Source of the DNA: Bradyrhizobium oropedii
Lineage (GTDB): Bacteria; Pseudomonadota; Alphaproteobacteria; Rhizobiales; Xanthobacteraceae
Direction: 5' to 3'
Assembly (NCBI RefSeq): GCF_020889685.1
Contig: NZ_JACMYO010000058.1
Coordinates: forward strand, 1 to 44,681
DNA: 44,681 nucleotides
Under the pieces are notes generated by a model. It was not told the DNA's origin. It searched no databases and saw only the letters and a list, made by a program, of their open reading frames with translations. Below, piece by piece: positions 1 through 8,707 of this stretch (the first letter of the stretch is position 1; each line of letters begins with the position of its first letter). A program made the position numbers and the translations under genes.

Positions 1-732
1 CGCGCTCGGAAACTCGGCATTGGTCGGCTTGCCCGTGGGCATCGACGGCGGCAGCGCCGCAACCAAACCGGCGGCCGACGGCTGGGCGCCGACCGGCACG
101 TTCCAGGCCGCCGCGTAGCGCGTGATCAGGTTCTCGTAGGTCCGCTCGTTCATGTTGGCGATGATCTGGTGGTTGTCGCCGAGCGAGCGGAACGCAGGGC
201 ACGCGGTCGGTGTGCAATGGTCACGCGCCATCAGCGCATAGGCGACGAGGCCGTACCGGTCATGCTCGATGGCGCGGCGCAGCGCCTGCAACTCGGTGGT
301 CGAATTGCGCTCCGCGGCGGCGAGGTCGCCCAGTGCGGTCAGCCGCGAAATCTGTGCCGCGGCGTAGCTCACCGCCGCAGCGGCGGTATCCGATGAACCG
401 AACAGTACCTTTTCGCAGGCATTGAGAACGGCATCTCCGGCGAGGTCGTCGACACAGGCCAGCGCCGGCACGGTCTGGCCAGTCAATTGCGCCGTCCGCG
501 TCTCGGCCGGCGAGGCCTGCCCGCCCGGCCCGAAGCCGCGGATCGTCGCAGCAACCGCAACCGCGATCGACAGCAGCGTAATGACGGTCAGCGCCCCGTT
601 GGCGACGGATTTTTCCGCACGCAGCAGCGTGACGAGAACGACAATCCCAAAAAATCCTGCCGCGGCCAGCGTCAGCCACATCGGGAAGGTCGGTGAGCGC
701 CAGATCTGATCCAGCGAGGAAGCCCAATTCAT
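1..732 (-). CDS. Hypothetical two-helix membrane protein (C-terminus cut by window edge)
   Basis: An open frame of 244 codons starts at ATG 732 and runs off the left edge with no stop, so the C-terminus is missing. A GAGGGA ribosome site lies about 9 nt upstream of the start. The protein begins MNWASSLDQIW. It has two hydrophobic segments near residues 17-37 and 46-64, then a soluble extracytoplasmic or cytoplasmic part that contains several cysteines, for example in CTPTACPAF. I do not recognise a named domain. It resembles conserved hypothetical proteins of Bradyrhizobium. No function is proposed. Confidence 0.75.
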   Translation of the reverse strand, partial: MNWASSLDQIWRSPTFPMWLTLAAAGFFGIVVLVTLLRAEKSVANGALTVITLLSIAVAVAATIRGFGPGGQASPAETRTAQLTGQTVPALACVDDLAGDAVLNACEKVLFGSSDTAAAAVSYAAAQISRLTALGDLAAAERNSTTELQALRRAIEHDRYGLVAYALMARDHCTPTACPAFRSLGDNHQIIANMNERTYENLITRYAAAWNVPVGAQPSAAGLVAALPPSMPTGKPTNAEFPSA

Positions 733-884
733 GCGCGATGTCCCTCAACGCAGCGTAAGCACAATCGGCGGCGGCGAACGCCGCCATCCCGACGTCCAAC
801 CTTCAGCACAATGGGTCTGCGAACAGGGCCTTTTGACGGCGACAGCGCGGAACCCGCTTCAGCCACCGGCTTGCGCACAACTCC

Positions 885-1088
885 TCAGGACAGCGCGAGC
901 TGGCTCTCCTTGGCCACCCGTTCGAAAGCTTCGGTCGAGCTCTTGATGCGATATTGGCAGTCATCACCGTCGGTCGGCAGCAGGCGGATCACCTGATAGG
1001 TACCGCTCGCAGCGGGGCGCGCCACGTTGCTGGCCGTGAAATAGACGACTTCGCCAATCGAGTACTTATGCTTCAACGCCCTCTCCAT
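885..1088 (-). CDS. Small conserved hypothetical protein, 67 aa
   Basis: This is a complete 67-residue ORF beginning MERALKHKYSIGEVVYF. It has no signal peptide or membrane segment. The pattern 'K(Y/F)xxGExVYF...YxVxRLLPxxGxxxQYRIKS..E.ERVAxE..L' is familiar from short, widely conserved alphaproteobacterial proteins of unknown function. In these a small beta-barrel-like fold is followed by a basic 'YRIKSSTEAFERV' stretch. The ribosome site is weak (TCTAAGAAA). It stands alone, about 150 bp upstream of the start of the membrane protein at 732 and on the same strand. Its role is unknown. Confidence 0.8.
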   Translation of the reverse strand: MERALKHKYSIGEVVYFTASNVARPAASGTYQVIRLLPTDGDDCQYRIKSSTEAFERVAKESQLALS

Positions 1089-1305
1089 TTTCTTAGAGAT
1101 TGCTGGCCGAGCTGACAGTCCCGATAGCTCTGGCCGGCATTTTGAGAACCCTGCGGCAAGCTAGCACATCGCACCGCCCCAAATCCAGCAAGATTGGGGC
1201 ATGGCCAAGGTACAATTTTTGCAGGTTTTTCAGGGCGATAGGCAGCAATTTACGTGCCAGCCGGAAATTGCCCGCGGACCCCGGTGGGAACCCGGTTCCA
1301 CCTGC

Positions 1306-1674
1306 TCAGGCGGTATGCGGCAGCTTGCCGTTGGGGCTCGCGCCATCGACCGCAGCCGGAAGCTGCTGGGCGAGCACCTTGGAGAGCTGGTCGACCGGAA
1401 TATTGAACCTGGCGGCGAGCTGCCTGACCGTGTCGCTGCCCAGCACCTGCTGGAGCTGCTCGGCCGTGATCGGCAGGTTCTGGCCGGTGCCGATCCAGGA
1501 TTTGACCTGATCGCCGAGCCCGGCCTGCTCGAGCTTGGCAACGATCGCGGACAAGCCGCCCTGCCCGCCATTGCCCATCACCTCGCCGAGCACAGCGGGA
1601 ATCACCGCCGCGCCGAGCTGGCCAAGCATGCCCTTCAGCTCGGGTGAATTCTCCAGGGAATCCAGAATACCCAT
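1306..1674 (-). CDS. YidB / DUF937 family protein
   Basis: The 122-residue protein begins MGILDSLENSPELKGMLG. It contains the DUF937/YidB core: a glycine-rich stretch (GNGGQGGLSAIVAKLEQAGL), then GDQVKSWIGTGQNLPITAEQ and QVLGSDTVRQLAARFNIP. The C-terminus LPHTA is short of the typical family end and not clearly truncated. The start has a good AAAGGA site 8-9 nt upstream. The family is cytosolic and poorly characterised; E. coli YidB is the namesake. The gene is monocistronic on the minus strand. Function beyond the family name is not inferable from sequence. Confidence 0.88.
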   Translation of the reverse strand: MGILDSLENSPELKGMLGQLGAAVIPAVLGEVMGNGGQGGLSAIVAKLEQAGLGDQVKSWIGTGQNLPITAEQLQQVLGSDTVRQLAARFNIPVDQLSKVLAQQLPAAVDGASPNGKLPHTA

Positions 1675-1790
1675 GGTCTAAGTCCTTTCACGACTTGCAA
1701 AACCGGCTTTTCGGATTCGACGCTTTCGGCCCCGCGACGTCAAGCTGCGATCTTTTCGGGCCCTGTCACAAATCGGAAGCGCAAGAACCG

Positions 1791-2444
1791 TCAGACCTCC
1801 TCGAATCGGGCGATCCGCAGCGTCTCGGCAACGCCGTCGCGGGTCCATTCCTGGAACGCCGGAAGCTGCATCATGGCATCGACATAATGCTGCGCCTCGG
1901 CCCTCACCGGGATCGCGTAGGTGCGGAAGCGATGCACCACGGGAGCGTACATCGCGTCCGCGCCGGAGAAGGTGCCGAAGAGGAACGGGCCCTGCTTGCC
2001 GTAACGCGCGTAGCATTCGGCCCAGATATCCTCGATCCGCGCCACATTGGCCCGCGCATCGTCCGACAGTGCGATGGCGCCGATCGGCCGGTGCAGGTTC
2101 ATGCCGCATTCGCTTCGCAGCGGCACGAAGCCCGAGTGCATCTCCGCCGAGATCGCGCGCGCATGTGCACGCGCGGCGCGATCCGAGGGCCACAGCTTGG
2201 CCTCGGGAAACTTCTCGGCGAGGTATTCGATGATCGCAAGCGAATCCCACACCGTGACGTCGCCGTCGATCAGCGTCGGCACCTTGCCCGCCTTGCTGAA
2301 AGAGAGGATGCGATCCTTGTCGGCCTGATCGGTATAGAGCGGAACGAAGATTTCCTCGAACGGGATGTTGTTGGCGCGCAGCGCCAGCCAGGGCCGCATC
2401 GACCATGACGAATAGTTCTTGTTGCCGATGACGAGCTTGAGCAT
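1791..2444 (-). CDS. Glutathione S-transferase family protein
   Basis: The 217-residue protein begins MLKLVIGNKNYSSWSMRPWL. The N-terminal thioredoxin-like half (residues 1-80) has the 'SSWSMRPWLAL' active-site helix, the cis-Pro segment 'GKVPTLIDGD' and the glutathione-binding 'VWDSLAIIEYLAE'. An all-helical C-terminal domain follows, including 'RYGKQGPFLFGTFSGADAMYAPVVHRF', a typical GST C-domain N-capping region. Length is normal for the family. Glutathione transfer or peroxidase activity is a family inference; the substrate is unknown. It is divergent from the DUF599 gene. An AGGA ribosome site lies about 10 nt upstream. Confidence 0.92.
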   Translation of the reverse strand: MLKLVIGNKNYSSWSMRPWLALRANNIPFEEIFVPLYTDQADKDRILSFSKAGKVPTLIDGDVTVWDSLAIIEYLAEKFPEAKLWPSDRAARAHARAISAEMHSGFVPLRSECGMNLHRPIGAIALSDDARANVARIEDIWAECYARYGKQGPFLFGTFSGADAMYAPVVHRFRTYAIPVRAEAQHYVDAMMQLPAFQEWTRDGVAETLRIARFEEV

Positions 2445-2560
2445 GGTCCGGGAATCCTGTTGTCACGCCAGTTTGCCATAGTGCATTGCACGCGTTCAAC
2501 CTGTACATGACGCAGGATGCGGCGCGGACCGGCAGCCGCGCGTTCACGAAGGAAGGCACC

Positions 2561-3238
2561 ATGACCGGCTATTGGGTCGACATCCTGGCCGTCGGCTTCT
2601 TTGCGCTGGAGTGGCTGGTCTACGCCATCACGCTGGAGCACACCGCCTATGGGCGCGACAGCCTGTCGGCGCGCATGCATGTCTACCGCGAAATCTGGGT
2701 GAGGAATCTGCTCAACCGCGATGCGCGGATGGTCGACATGCAGATCATGGCCAGCTTGCAGAACGGCACCGCATTCTTTGCCTCCACCAGCCTGATCGCG
2801 ATTGGTGGCGCACTGGCGCTGCTGCGCGCCACCAATGACGCGCTCGCCGTGCTCGGTGCGCTGCCGGTCAACCTCACGCCCTCGCCTGCTCTGTGGGAGG
2901 TCAAGTGCATCGGGTTGATCCTGATCTTCATCTACACCTTCTTCAAATTCGCCTGGGCCTATCGCCTATTCAACTATGTCGCGATCCTGTTCGGCGCGAT
3001 GCCGCCGGCCGGCCAGCGCGACACGCCGGAGGCTGAGGCCCATGTCATCCGCACCACCCGGCTGTTCGAGACCGCGGGCCGGCACTTCAACCGCGGTCAG
3101 CGCGCGTTCTTCTTCGCGCTCGGCTATCTCGGCTGGTTCGTCAGCCCCTGGGTGCTGTTCATCACCACCGCCGCCGTCGTGATCGTGATCTGGCGCCGGC
3201 AGTTCGCCTCGAACGCCTGGCAGGCGATGGGAAGCTGA
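2561..3238 (+). CDS. DUF599 family integral membrane protein
   Basis: The start at 2561 (MTGYWVDILAVGFF) is preferred over an in-frame codon at 2486 because an AAGGAAGG site sits just upstream. The 225-aa product carries four hydrophobic stretches, near residues 5-25, 68-90, 108-135 and 185-210. It shows the DUF599 hallmarks 'SLSARMHVYREIWVRNLLNRDARMVD' and 'FKFAWAYRLFNYVAILFGAMP', the latter with a conserved FxxAYRxFNY-type motif. The family is an uncharacterised inner-membrane family of proteobacteria. It converges with the TolA-like gene (13 bp between the stops). No operon partner is seen. Confidence 0.88.
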   Translation: MTGYWVDILAVGFFALEWLVYAITLEHTAYGRDSLSARMHVYREIWVRNLLNRDARMVDMQIMASLQNGTAFFASTSLIAIGGALALLRATNDALAVLGALPVNLTPSPALWEVKCIGLILIFIYTFFKFAWAYRLFNYVAILFGAMPPAGQRDTPEAEAHVIRTTRLFETAGRHFNRGQRAFFFALGYLGWFVSPWVLFITTAAVVIVIWRRQFASNAWQAMGS

Positions 3239-3251
3239 CGCTCGTTCTGGC

Positions 3252-4160
3252 TCACGACGCGAAATCGCGCGGGCTGAAATCGAGATCGAGCACCTTCCAT
3301 TCGCCGTAGCGGTCCCGCGGCAGCATTGCATAGGGCTGGCAGGCCTGCAGCGCCTCGGTCGCGCTTTTCAGCAGCAGCGGCCCCTTTTGCGATGCGGTGG
3401 CCTCGATCAACAGCGGCGGCGAGGCGAGCTTGCCGTCGGGCTTCAGGAACACCCGGAGCTTGATCCTGACATCGTCGCTCGTGCTCACCGTCGCCGGGAG
3501 TTTCATGCAGGTCTTCAGGTGGCGTCGGAATTCGGCGGCCACGCTGGAGCCGACATCGGCCTGTTCGGTGGCCGCGGCGTCGAAGTTGTCCTTGCCGGGA
3601 CCGGGACCGGACGGCGCGTCGGCGGGCGGCTTCACGGAGATGTCGGGCGGCAGGCCGAGCATGACATTGTATTTGACGGAAAGATCAGGCTCGGGCTTCG
3701 CGTAGGCGGGCTGTGACGGCGCCGGTTGCTGCTCCACCGGCTGGGGCATCGGCGGCGTCTGAGGTGCTGGCGTTGCCGGCGGCGGTTCAGCCGCGGCATG
3801 TTGCGGAGCCGGGCTCGGCTTGGGCGTCGGGGGCGTCGCCTGCTTCTGCTGAGGCTCCGGCGCGGTCTGCTGCGGCTTCGGTGCCGGTGCCCGCGCCGAC
3901 GATTCGGGCTTGGCTGCGTCCACCGGCTTGTCGAGCGACGGCAGCTGCAGCTCGGGGGTCGGCGACGGGCTCGGCACCGGATCAGGCTCGGTCTTGATCT
4001 CGGTCTTGGCGACCTCCTGCGGCGTCACGATCTCGACCGGCACCGTGTCAGCGGCGACGGGATCGAACTGATGGACCTCCGAATACAGGAAAATCAGCGC
4101 GAGCAGCATCAGGTGCACGAACACCGACGCCATCAGATCCGCGTTTGGCCGAAACTTCAT
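3252..4160 (-). CDS. TolA/TonB-like envelope protein
   Basis: The 302-aa protein has one N-terminal membrane segment (about residues 10-27, ASVFVHLMLLALIFLYSEV). A long proline/alanine/glutamine-rich periplasm-spanning linker follows (about 45-165). The folded C-terminal domain (about 205-302) contains 'AAEFRRHLKTCMKLP' and 'RIKLRVFLKPDGKL' and resembles the TolA/TonB C-terminal fold, with two cysteines (CMKLP and QACQP) that could form a disulfide. The architecture suggests coupling the inner membrane to outer-membrane or peptidoglycan partners. No exbB/tolQ or tolB neighbour is present, so it is not part of a complete Tol-Pal locus here. The ribosome site is GAGTGGG. Confidence 0.75.
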   Translation of the reverse strand: MKFRPNADLMASVFVHLMLLALIFLYSEVHQFDPVAADTVPVEIVTPQEVAKTEIKTEPDPVPSPSPTPELQLPSLDKPVDAAKPESSARAPAPKPQQTAPEPQQKQATPPTPKPSPAPQHAAAEPPPATPAPQTPPMPQPVEQQPAPSQPAYAKPEPDLSVKYNVMLGLPPDISVKPPADAPSGPGPGKDNFDAAATEQADVGSSVAAEFRRHLKTCMKLPATVSTSDDVRIKLRVFLKPDGKLASPPLLIEATASQKGPLLLKSATEALQACQPYAMLPRDRYGEWKVLDLDFSPRDFAS

Positions 4161-4387
4161 CCCACTCGATCACGTCGTGATGCTCCCCTGCCCGGCACCA
4201 TAGCGGGCAATCTGGAGCGGCCTCAATCCCATTCTACCTGAAGCCGGATCGGTCCGGCTGTGATGGCCGATCCGCAACAGTCCGTTATCACATGGGATCA
4301 CCGTCCGGTGACGCGCAAAGGATGGGTCCGCCGTCCATCGCAACCATTTAAGCTTCGCGCCAGGGGGAAACGACGCGCGGGCGAAAC

Positions 4388-4416
4388 TGCGGTGACAGGT
4401 GGTGACCGTCACCGCA
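4388..4416 (-). terminator. Stem-loop directly after the 59-aa gene
   Basis: Perfect 9-bp arms TGCGGTGAC and GTCACCGCA enclose an 11-nt loop, beginning 5 nt beyond the stop of the 59-aa gene at 4422. Only a short T run follows (GTTTCG), so factor-independent termination is plausible but not certain. An internal alternative hairpin (GGTGA-CCG-TCACC) overlaps it. Confidence 0.45.
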
Positions 4417-4421
4417 ACGCC

Positions 4422-4601
4422 TCAATAGCACGCGCGATTGCGTGACCGGCAGGGGCGGTTGTTGGTTTGCCCGGCGGTTTGCCCGGCCTTCTTGGCACCG
4501 GCCTTCGGCGGATTCTGCTGCGCATACGCATCGGATACGAACAGCGGCGTGGTGATGGCGCCGGCGAACAGAATGCTCAACGCGAGGACTATGATTCTCA
4601 T
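4422..4601 (-). CDS. Small secreted protein, 59 aa
   Basis: The ORF has 60 codons including the stop. It begins MRIIVLALSILFAGAITTPL and ends NRPCRSRNRACY. An AAAGGGAGA ribosome site lies 8 nt upstream. Residues 1-27 form a classical signal peptide with a likely cleavage after AYA (Ala-Tyr-Ala, residues 25-27). The mature part, about 32 residues, is basic and Gln/Asn/Lys-rich. It holds an imperfect duplicated motif (KAGQTAGQT) and two cysteines near the C-terminus (CRSRNRAC) that could pair or bind metal. I do not recognise the family. A hairpin lies just downstream, which supports a real transcription unit. Confidence 0.65.
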   Translation of the reverse strand: MRIIVLALSILFAGAITTPLFVSDAYAQQNPPKAGAKKAGQTAGQTNNRPCRSRNRACY

Positions 4602-4737
4602 ACAAATCTCCCTTTAAAAAATATGGCCGGAAAACCGAACGAGGGCTCGGCCGCCATAAGGCGAACGGATACGGAAATCGAAGTCAAGGTATTTTGAACC
4701 GGCTGCAGCCAGAGATAGCATTTGTGGGCTCGAAACC

Positions 4738-5523
4738 TCAGCCGGCTGCCGCGCCGCCCATCGCGGAAATCTCGCGCATGTCCTGATCCGACAGCTCGAA
4801 ATCGAAGATGTCGATATTTTCCTGGAGACGCTCGAGCTTCGAGGTGCGCGGGATCGCGGCCACATTCTGTTGCACCAGCCAGCGCAGGCAGACCTGGGCA
4901 GCCGTCTTGCGATAGCGGTCGCCGATCCGCGCCAGCGCACGGTCGCCCTTCACCCGCCCCTTCGCGATCGGGCCGTAGGCGACGAACGCCATGCCTTGGC
5001 GTGCGCAGGCCTCGATCACATCGGCCTGGTCCAGATAAGGATGGTACTCGACCTGGTCACAGGCGAGCGGCTCGGGACACGTCGCCACCGCCTCCTCGAT
5101 CAGTGCGACGCTGAAGTTCGAGACGCCGATGTGCCGCGCCAGTCCCGCCTGCCTGACCCGCGCCAGCGCACCGAGCGTCTCGGCGAGCGGCACCTGCGGA
5201 TTGGGCCAGTGCAGCAGCAACAGATCAACCTCGGTCATGCGCAGCCGCGCCAAGCTCTCCTTCGCGGACCGTTCGAGATCCTTCGCCATGAAGTGCGTGG
5301 TCCAGACCTTGGTGGTGACGAACACATCGTCGCGCTTGACGCCGGATGCGCGCAGCCCCTCGCCCACCTCGCGCTCATTGTCGTAAATCTGCGCGGTGTC
5401 GACGTGCCGGTAACCGAGCCGCAGCGCCTGCTCGACGATACGAGCGCAGGTCCGCCCGCGCAGTTCCCATGTGCCGAGGCCGATCGCTGGGATTTTGGCA
5501 CCGTTGCCTTCGACGACATTCAT
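4738..5523 (-). CDS. Aldo/keto reductase
   Basis: The 261-aa protein is a complete AKR with the catalytic tetrad visible: Asp42 and Tyr47 (VDTAQIYDNE), Lys72 (TTKVW) and His105 (LLLLHWPNP). The NADPH-binding end is present as 'AIPRTSKLERLQENIDIFDFELS'. 'HIGVSNFS' (about 132) and 'QVEYHPYLDQ' are the AKR signature loops. It is closest in style to 2,5-diketo-D-gluconate reductase-like AKR3/AKR5 members; the substrate is unknown. It is monocistronic on the minus strand. A decayed copy of its first 35 codons lies at about 24985-25102. Confidence 0.93.
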   Translation of the reverse strand: MNVVEGNGAKIPAIGLGTWELRGRTCARIVEQALRLGYRHVDTAQIYDNEREVGEGLRASGVKRDDVFVTTKVWTTHFMAKDLERSAKESLARLRMTEVDLLLLHWPNPQVPLAETLGALARVRQAGLARHIGVSNFSVALIEEAVATCPEPLACDQVEYHPYLDQADVIEACARQGMAFVAYGPIAKGRVKGDRALARIGDRYRKTAAQVCLRWLVQQNVAAIPRTSKLERLQENIDIFDFELSDQDMREISAMGGAAAG

Positions 5524-5595
5524 GCGGCCATTATGCGCGCATGACGAAGACCTGCCAACTCACGTATCGGTTCCGCAACGGACGATGGCGACGGC

Positions 5596-6927
5596 TCACC
5601 GCTCGGGCTGGTAGCCGTCGGTCAACGTTTTCAGGAAGGCGATGATGTCGGCTTCATCCTTCGCCGTCATCGCGGGCGTGTCGCCCGGATGGCGCTCGAA
5701 GGGCGGATCGCTGACGTCGACATTGCCGTGATATTTCTCCGGCAGATCGTCGTATTTCCGCACCGTTCCGTTGGCCGCGCGCGGGTACACCTTATCCGGA
5801 TTGGTATCGCGGAAGTTATAGAAATCGAGCACCTGCTCAAGGCTCGTGAAGACGCCATTGTGGAAGAATACGCGGCGCGTTGCCGTATTGCGCAAGCTCG
5901 GCGTCAGAAACATCCCGCAATATTGCGTCTGCTCGGCAACATCGGTGCGATACGGGCCGCAAACCCCGAGATCGAAATAATCGGGATCGCGATTGTTGCC
6001 GAGTGCGGCGTTGCGTGGCGCGCCGAGCGCCTCATACTGGTGGTCGGTGAACAGCGGCGGCAGGCCGTCACGGGTCGGCGCCGACGTATGGCAGCCGCCG
6101 CAATTGGCCTTGTCCGGATCGTTGAACAATTGCAGGCCGCGCAGCTCGCTCTCGCTCAGCCGCGCCTTGCCTTCGAGCCAGTAGTCGAACTTGCTGTTGT
6201 AGGGATGGAAGCTCGGCTCCTCCACTTGATAGCGCGCGACCGCGAACATCGCTTCCGAGATCAGCAGCCGCGTATTGTCGAAAACGCCGGCGCCGAACAG
6301 TTCGGCAAAGCGCGGCGCATAGCTCGCCTGACGCAGCTTCTGCGCCACCACCTCGACGCTGCCGCCGTCCATCTCATTGGGATCGAGCAGCGGGAAGATC
6401 GCCTGGTCCTGCAGCGTATCGGCGCGACCGTCCCAGAACAGTCCGCCCTGCGGCACGATGTTGACCGCAGACGCAGCCGTGCCGGTCGCGACCTTCCTGG
6501 CGCGCGCGGCCTGCTGGCCTGCTGCGGCCAGTTGCGCGAAGTCGACGACGGTGTCGTCCTCGTCCTTCTCGGGCCCGATGCTGAAATTCGGCTGGCGCTC
6601 GTGATAGGTCAGGCCCGGCACCGCGCGCGTCCCTTGTCGGGATTGCGCGGGTCCGCCGAGCATCACCGCCGCATCATTGGGCGGACCGTAGGCGAGGTCG
6701 GGGCTATGACAGGAGGCGCACGACAAGGCGCCCGACGAGGACAGCGACGCGTCGAAGAATATCTTCTGGCCGAGCTGGGCCATGCCGGACAGCGGAGCGA
6801 CCGGCGGACGCCGGAGCTGCACCGGGTTCGGATTGGTCCCCGGGAGCCCTTGCGTCTCGACAGCCGCAACGGCGCCGGCCATGCAGAGCAGGCCGGCGCC
6901 GAGAAGCCACAACATGCGGCCGTTCAT
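5596..6927 (-). CDS. Di-haem cytochrome c peroxidase / MauG family protein
   Basis: The 443-aa protein has an N-terminal signal peptide (MNGRMLWLLGAGLLCMAGAV, cleavage near residue 23). It carries two c-type haem sites, CASCH at 70-74 and CGGCH at 276-280. 'GLFWDGRADTLQDQAIFPL' (about 161-180) and 'TPSLRNTATRRVFFHNGVF' are typical CcpA/MauG stretches. It should be periplasmic. The family either reduces H2O2 or, like MauG, performs oxidative modification of a partner protein. It lies 24 bp downstream of the acid-phosphatase-like gene and is almost certainly co-transcribed with it from the Pho-box promoter. That association suggests a functional partner rather than a general peroxidase; this is inference. 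Confidence 0.92.
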   Translation of the reverse strand: MNGRMLWLLGAGLLCMAGAVAAVETQGLPGTNPNPVQLRRPPVAPLSGMAQLGQKIFFDASLSSSGALSCASCHSPDLAYGPPNDAAVMLGGPAQSRQGTRAVPGLTYHERQPNFSIGPEKDEDDTVVDFAQLAAAGQQAARARKVATGTAASAVNIVPQGGLFWDGRADTLQDQAIFPLLDPNEMDGGSVEVVAQKLRQASYAPRFAELFGAGVFDNTRLLISEAMFAVARYQVEEPSFHPYNSKFDYWLEGKARLSESELRGLQLFNDPDKANCGGCHTSAPTRDGLPPLFTDHQYEALGAPRNAALGNNRDPDYFDLGVCGPYRTDVAEQTQYCGMFLTPSLRNTATRRVFFHNGVFTSLEQVLDFYNFRDTNPDKVYPRAANGTVRKYDDLPEKYHGNVDVSDPPFERHPGDTPAMTAKDEADIIAFLKTLTDGYQPER

Positions 6928-6951
6928 ATGTCGTCCAGTTATCCCAGAGCG

Positions 6952-8646
6952 CTAGTGATGGTGATGATCGTCAGACGGGCTGACGATAACCGTGCCGGCC
7001 GTCGGATCGAGGAACAGCTTGTTCTGCCGATCGTCATCGTCGCGATCGTGACCATGGTCGAAGTCGAACAGGTCCACGATCGATTCGACGCTGGCGTCAA
7101 ACGAGCCGCCGCCGAGACGCTGGCCGTGCAGCCAGTTGTCTTCGATGAAGCGCACGACCGACGCCTGCGAGATGCGGGTGTGGCTGACGAAGTTCTTCTT
7201 GGCGAAGGGCGAGATCACCAGGAACGGGGTGCGCGTGCCGGGTCCGCAGCGGCCGTTCACCGGCTGGCCATTGAGGCCCTTCGGTTGCGTCTGCTTGCCG
7301 ATACCGAGGCCGCACTGGCCGGGACCGTTGACCTGATCGGCGGTCGGATCATACGAAGCGCTGGTCGGCGCAATGTACTGGTGGTCGTACCAGCCGTCGG
7401 AGTCGTCATAGGTGATGATGACAGCGGTCTCGCCCCACTCCTTCTGCTTCTGCAGGAAGTTGATCAGCTCGACATTGCCCGCCTGCTCGTCGAGCGGATC
7501 GGAGTTGCCGGGATGACCGTCCTGATAGGCCGGCATCTTGATGTAGGAGACGGCCGGGAAGTTGCCGGCTTTCACCGACGCGTAGAAATCCTCGAGGTCG
7601 TAGGCGTGATTGGCCGGATCGACCGTCTTGCCGCCGGGAACGTAGGTGTGGCCGATCGCGTCGACCGAGCTCGGCCGCGCATGGGTCGGGTTCGCGGTCG
7701 ACTTGTAGTACTGGAACCAGGCGTGGTGCGGGATGTAGTCCACGATGGTGCCGTTGACGTTGCTCGAGAAGGTGCTGCGGGCACAGTTGGTGGTGCCGTT
7801 GGTGTTCTTGAGCGTCAGATCGAAGCCGCCCATGAAGCTGCCCCAGCTGATGTGCTCGGCATTGAGCAGGTCGCCGATGTTCTTGCTGGTCATCAGGACC
7901 TGGCTGGTCGCGCTCGAGCAGGAGTCATAAGCGGGGTCGGTGTCGCCGATCAGCGTCAGGCCGCCCTGGCCATCGGCGATCGAGGCTGACGTGCCGATGA
8001 TGTTCTGCGCGCCGTTGGTCTGGCCGGAGATCACCTCGAGCGCGCCGGGCGTCGACGGACCAAAGGTGTCGGTCCAGTTATTGTCGCTCATCGCGAAGTT
8101 CTGGGCGTAATTCCAGAACGCGGTGACGGTGTTGCCGTCGAAATAGCCCATCACCTGCCCGTTGTTGCCGAAGGCGCCGACGCCGCCGGCGGTGCCGCGA
8201 CCCGTGAATTTCGGGAACAGATCTTCCTTGCCGTTGTCAACCGCCTGCTGCTCGGGCGTGTAGGCGTGGTTCTGCGAGCGCGTGTTGGCCTGGGTGCGGT
8301 CGAGGCGGAACGGATTGGTCGCACCCGTGCCGTTGGCCGGATTGAGGTTCGGGTTGTTGGTCAGCAGATTGGCGTTGGCGAGGTTGTTGACCTTCGGCGT
8401 ATGCGGCTTCGCAGTGAACGGAATCGAGCCGGTCGGGTTGGCGGCGTTCGGATACGTTGCAAAATAATGATCGAACGAGCGGTTCTCGTTGAAGATGACG
8501 ACGAGATGCTTGATCGGCGTTGCGGTGTGGATGTGGTGCGGATGATGATCATCGCCGCGATTGTCGTCCTGAGCCGCGGCGCCGTACATAACCGCAGTCG
8601 CGGCGATCAGACAGACTCCGACCGTCGAAAGAAATTTGGCTTTCAC
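6952..8646 (-). CDS. Secreted phosphoesterase (acid phosphatase / phospholipase C family)
   Basis: The 564-aa protein starts at GTG 8646, chosen for its AAGGGG site 8-9 nt upstream. It has a signal peptide ending near AAAQ (residue 26). The phosphoesterase family (PF04185) shows in 'KHLVVIFNENRSFDHYFATYP' (about 46-66), with the conserved ENRSFDHYF metal and active-site segment. Later landmarks are 'AVIITYDDSDGWYDHQ', 'RTPFLVISPFAKKNFVSHT' and 'SVVRFIEDNWLHGQRLGGGS'. Both ends are His/Asp-rich (DDHHPHHIH near 32-40, DDHHHH at the C-terminus), perhaps metal-binding. The predicted role is release of phosphate from organic esters in the periplasm or outside. The upstream Pho box supports induction by phosphate starvation. 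Confidence 0.9.
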   Translation of the reverse strand: MKAKFLSTVGVCLIAATAVMYGAAAQDDNRGDDHHPHHIHTATPIKHLVVIFNENRSFDHYFATYPNAANPTGSIPFTAKPHTPKVNNLANANLLTNNPNLNPANGTGATNPFRLDRTQANTRSQNHAYTPEQQAVDNGKEDLFPKFTGRGTAGGVGAFGNNGQVMGYFDGNTVTAFWNYAQNFAMSDNNWTDTFGPSTPGALEVISGQTNGAQNIIGTSASIADGQGGLTLIGDTDPAYDSCSSATSQVLMTSKNIGDLLNAEHISWGSFMGGFDLTLKNTNGTTNCARSTFSSNVNGTIVDYIPHHAWFQYYKSTANPTHARPSSVDAIGHTYVPGGKTVDPANHAYDLEDFYASVKAGNFPAVSYIKMPAYQDGHPGNSDPLDEQAGNVELINFLQKQKEWGETAVIITYDDSDGWYDHQYIAPTSASYDPTADQVNGPGQCGLGIGKQTQPKGLNGQPVNGRCGPGTRTPFLVISPFAKKNFVSHTRISQASVVRFIEDNWLHGQRLGGGSFDASVESIVDLFDFDHGHDRDDDDRQNKLFLDPTAGTVIVSPSDDHHHH

Positions 8647-8707
8647 CGTAGTGCCCCTTGATTTTACAGATTTGTGACGTCGACCTGCGACAAGTTAGTC
8701 ACCGCGG

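Noticed and set aside
5689..7989. Plus-strand 766-codon open frame antisense to the MauG and phosphatase genes
   Set aside because: High-GC shadow. It is Arg/Ala/Val-biased with no domain, and it covers two well-supported genes on the other strand.
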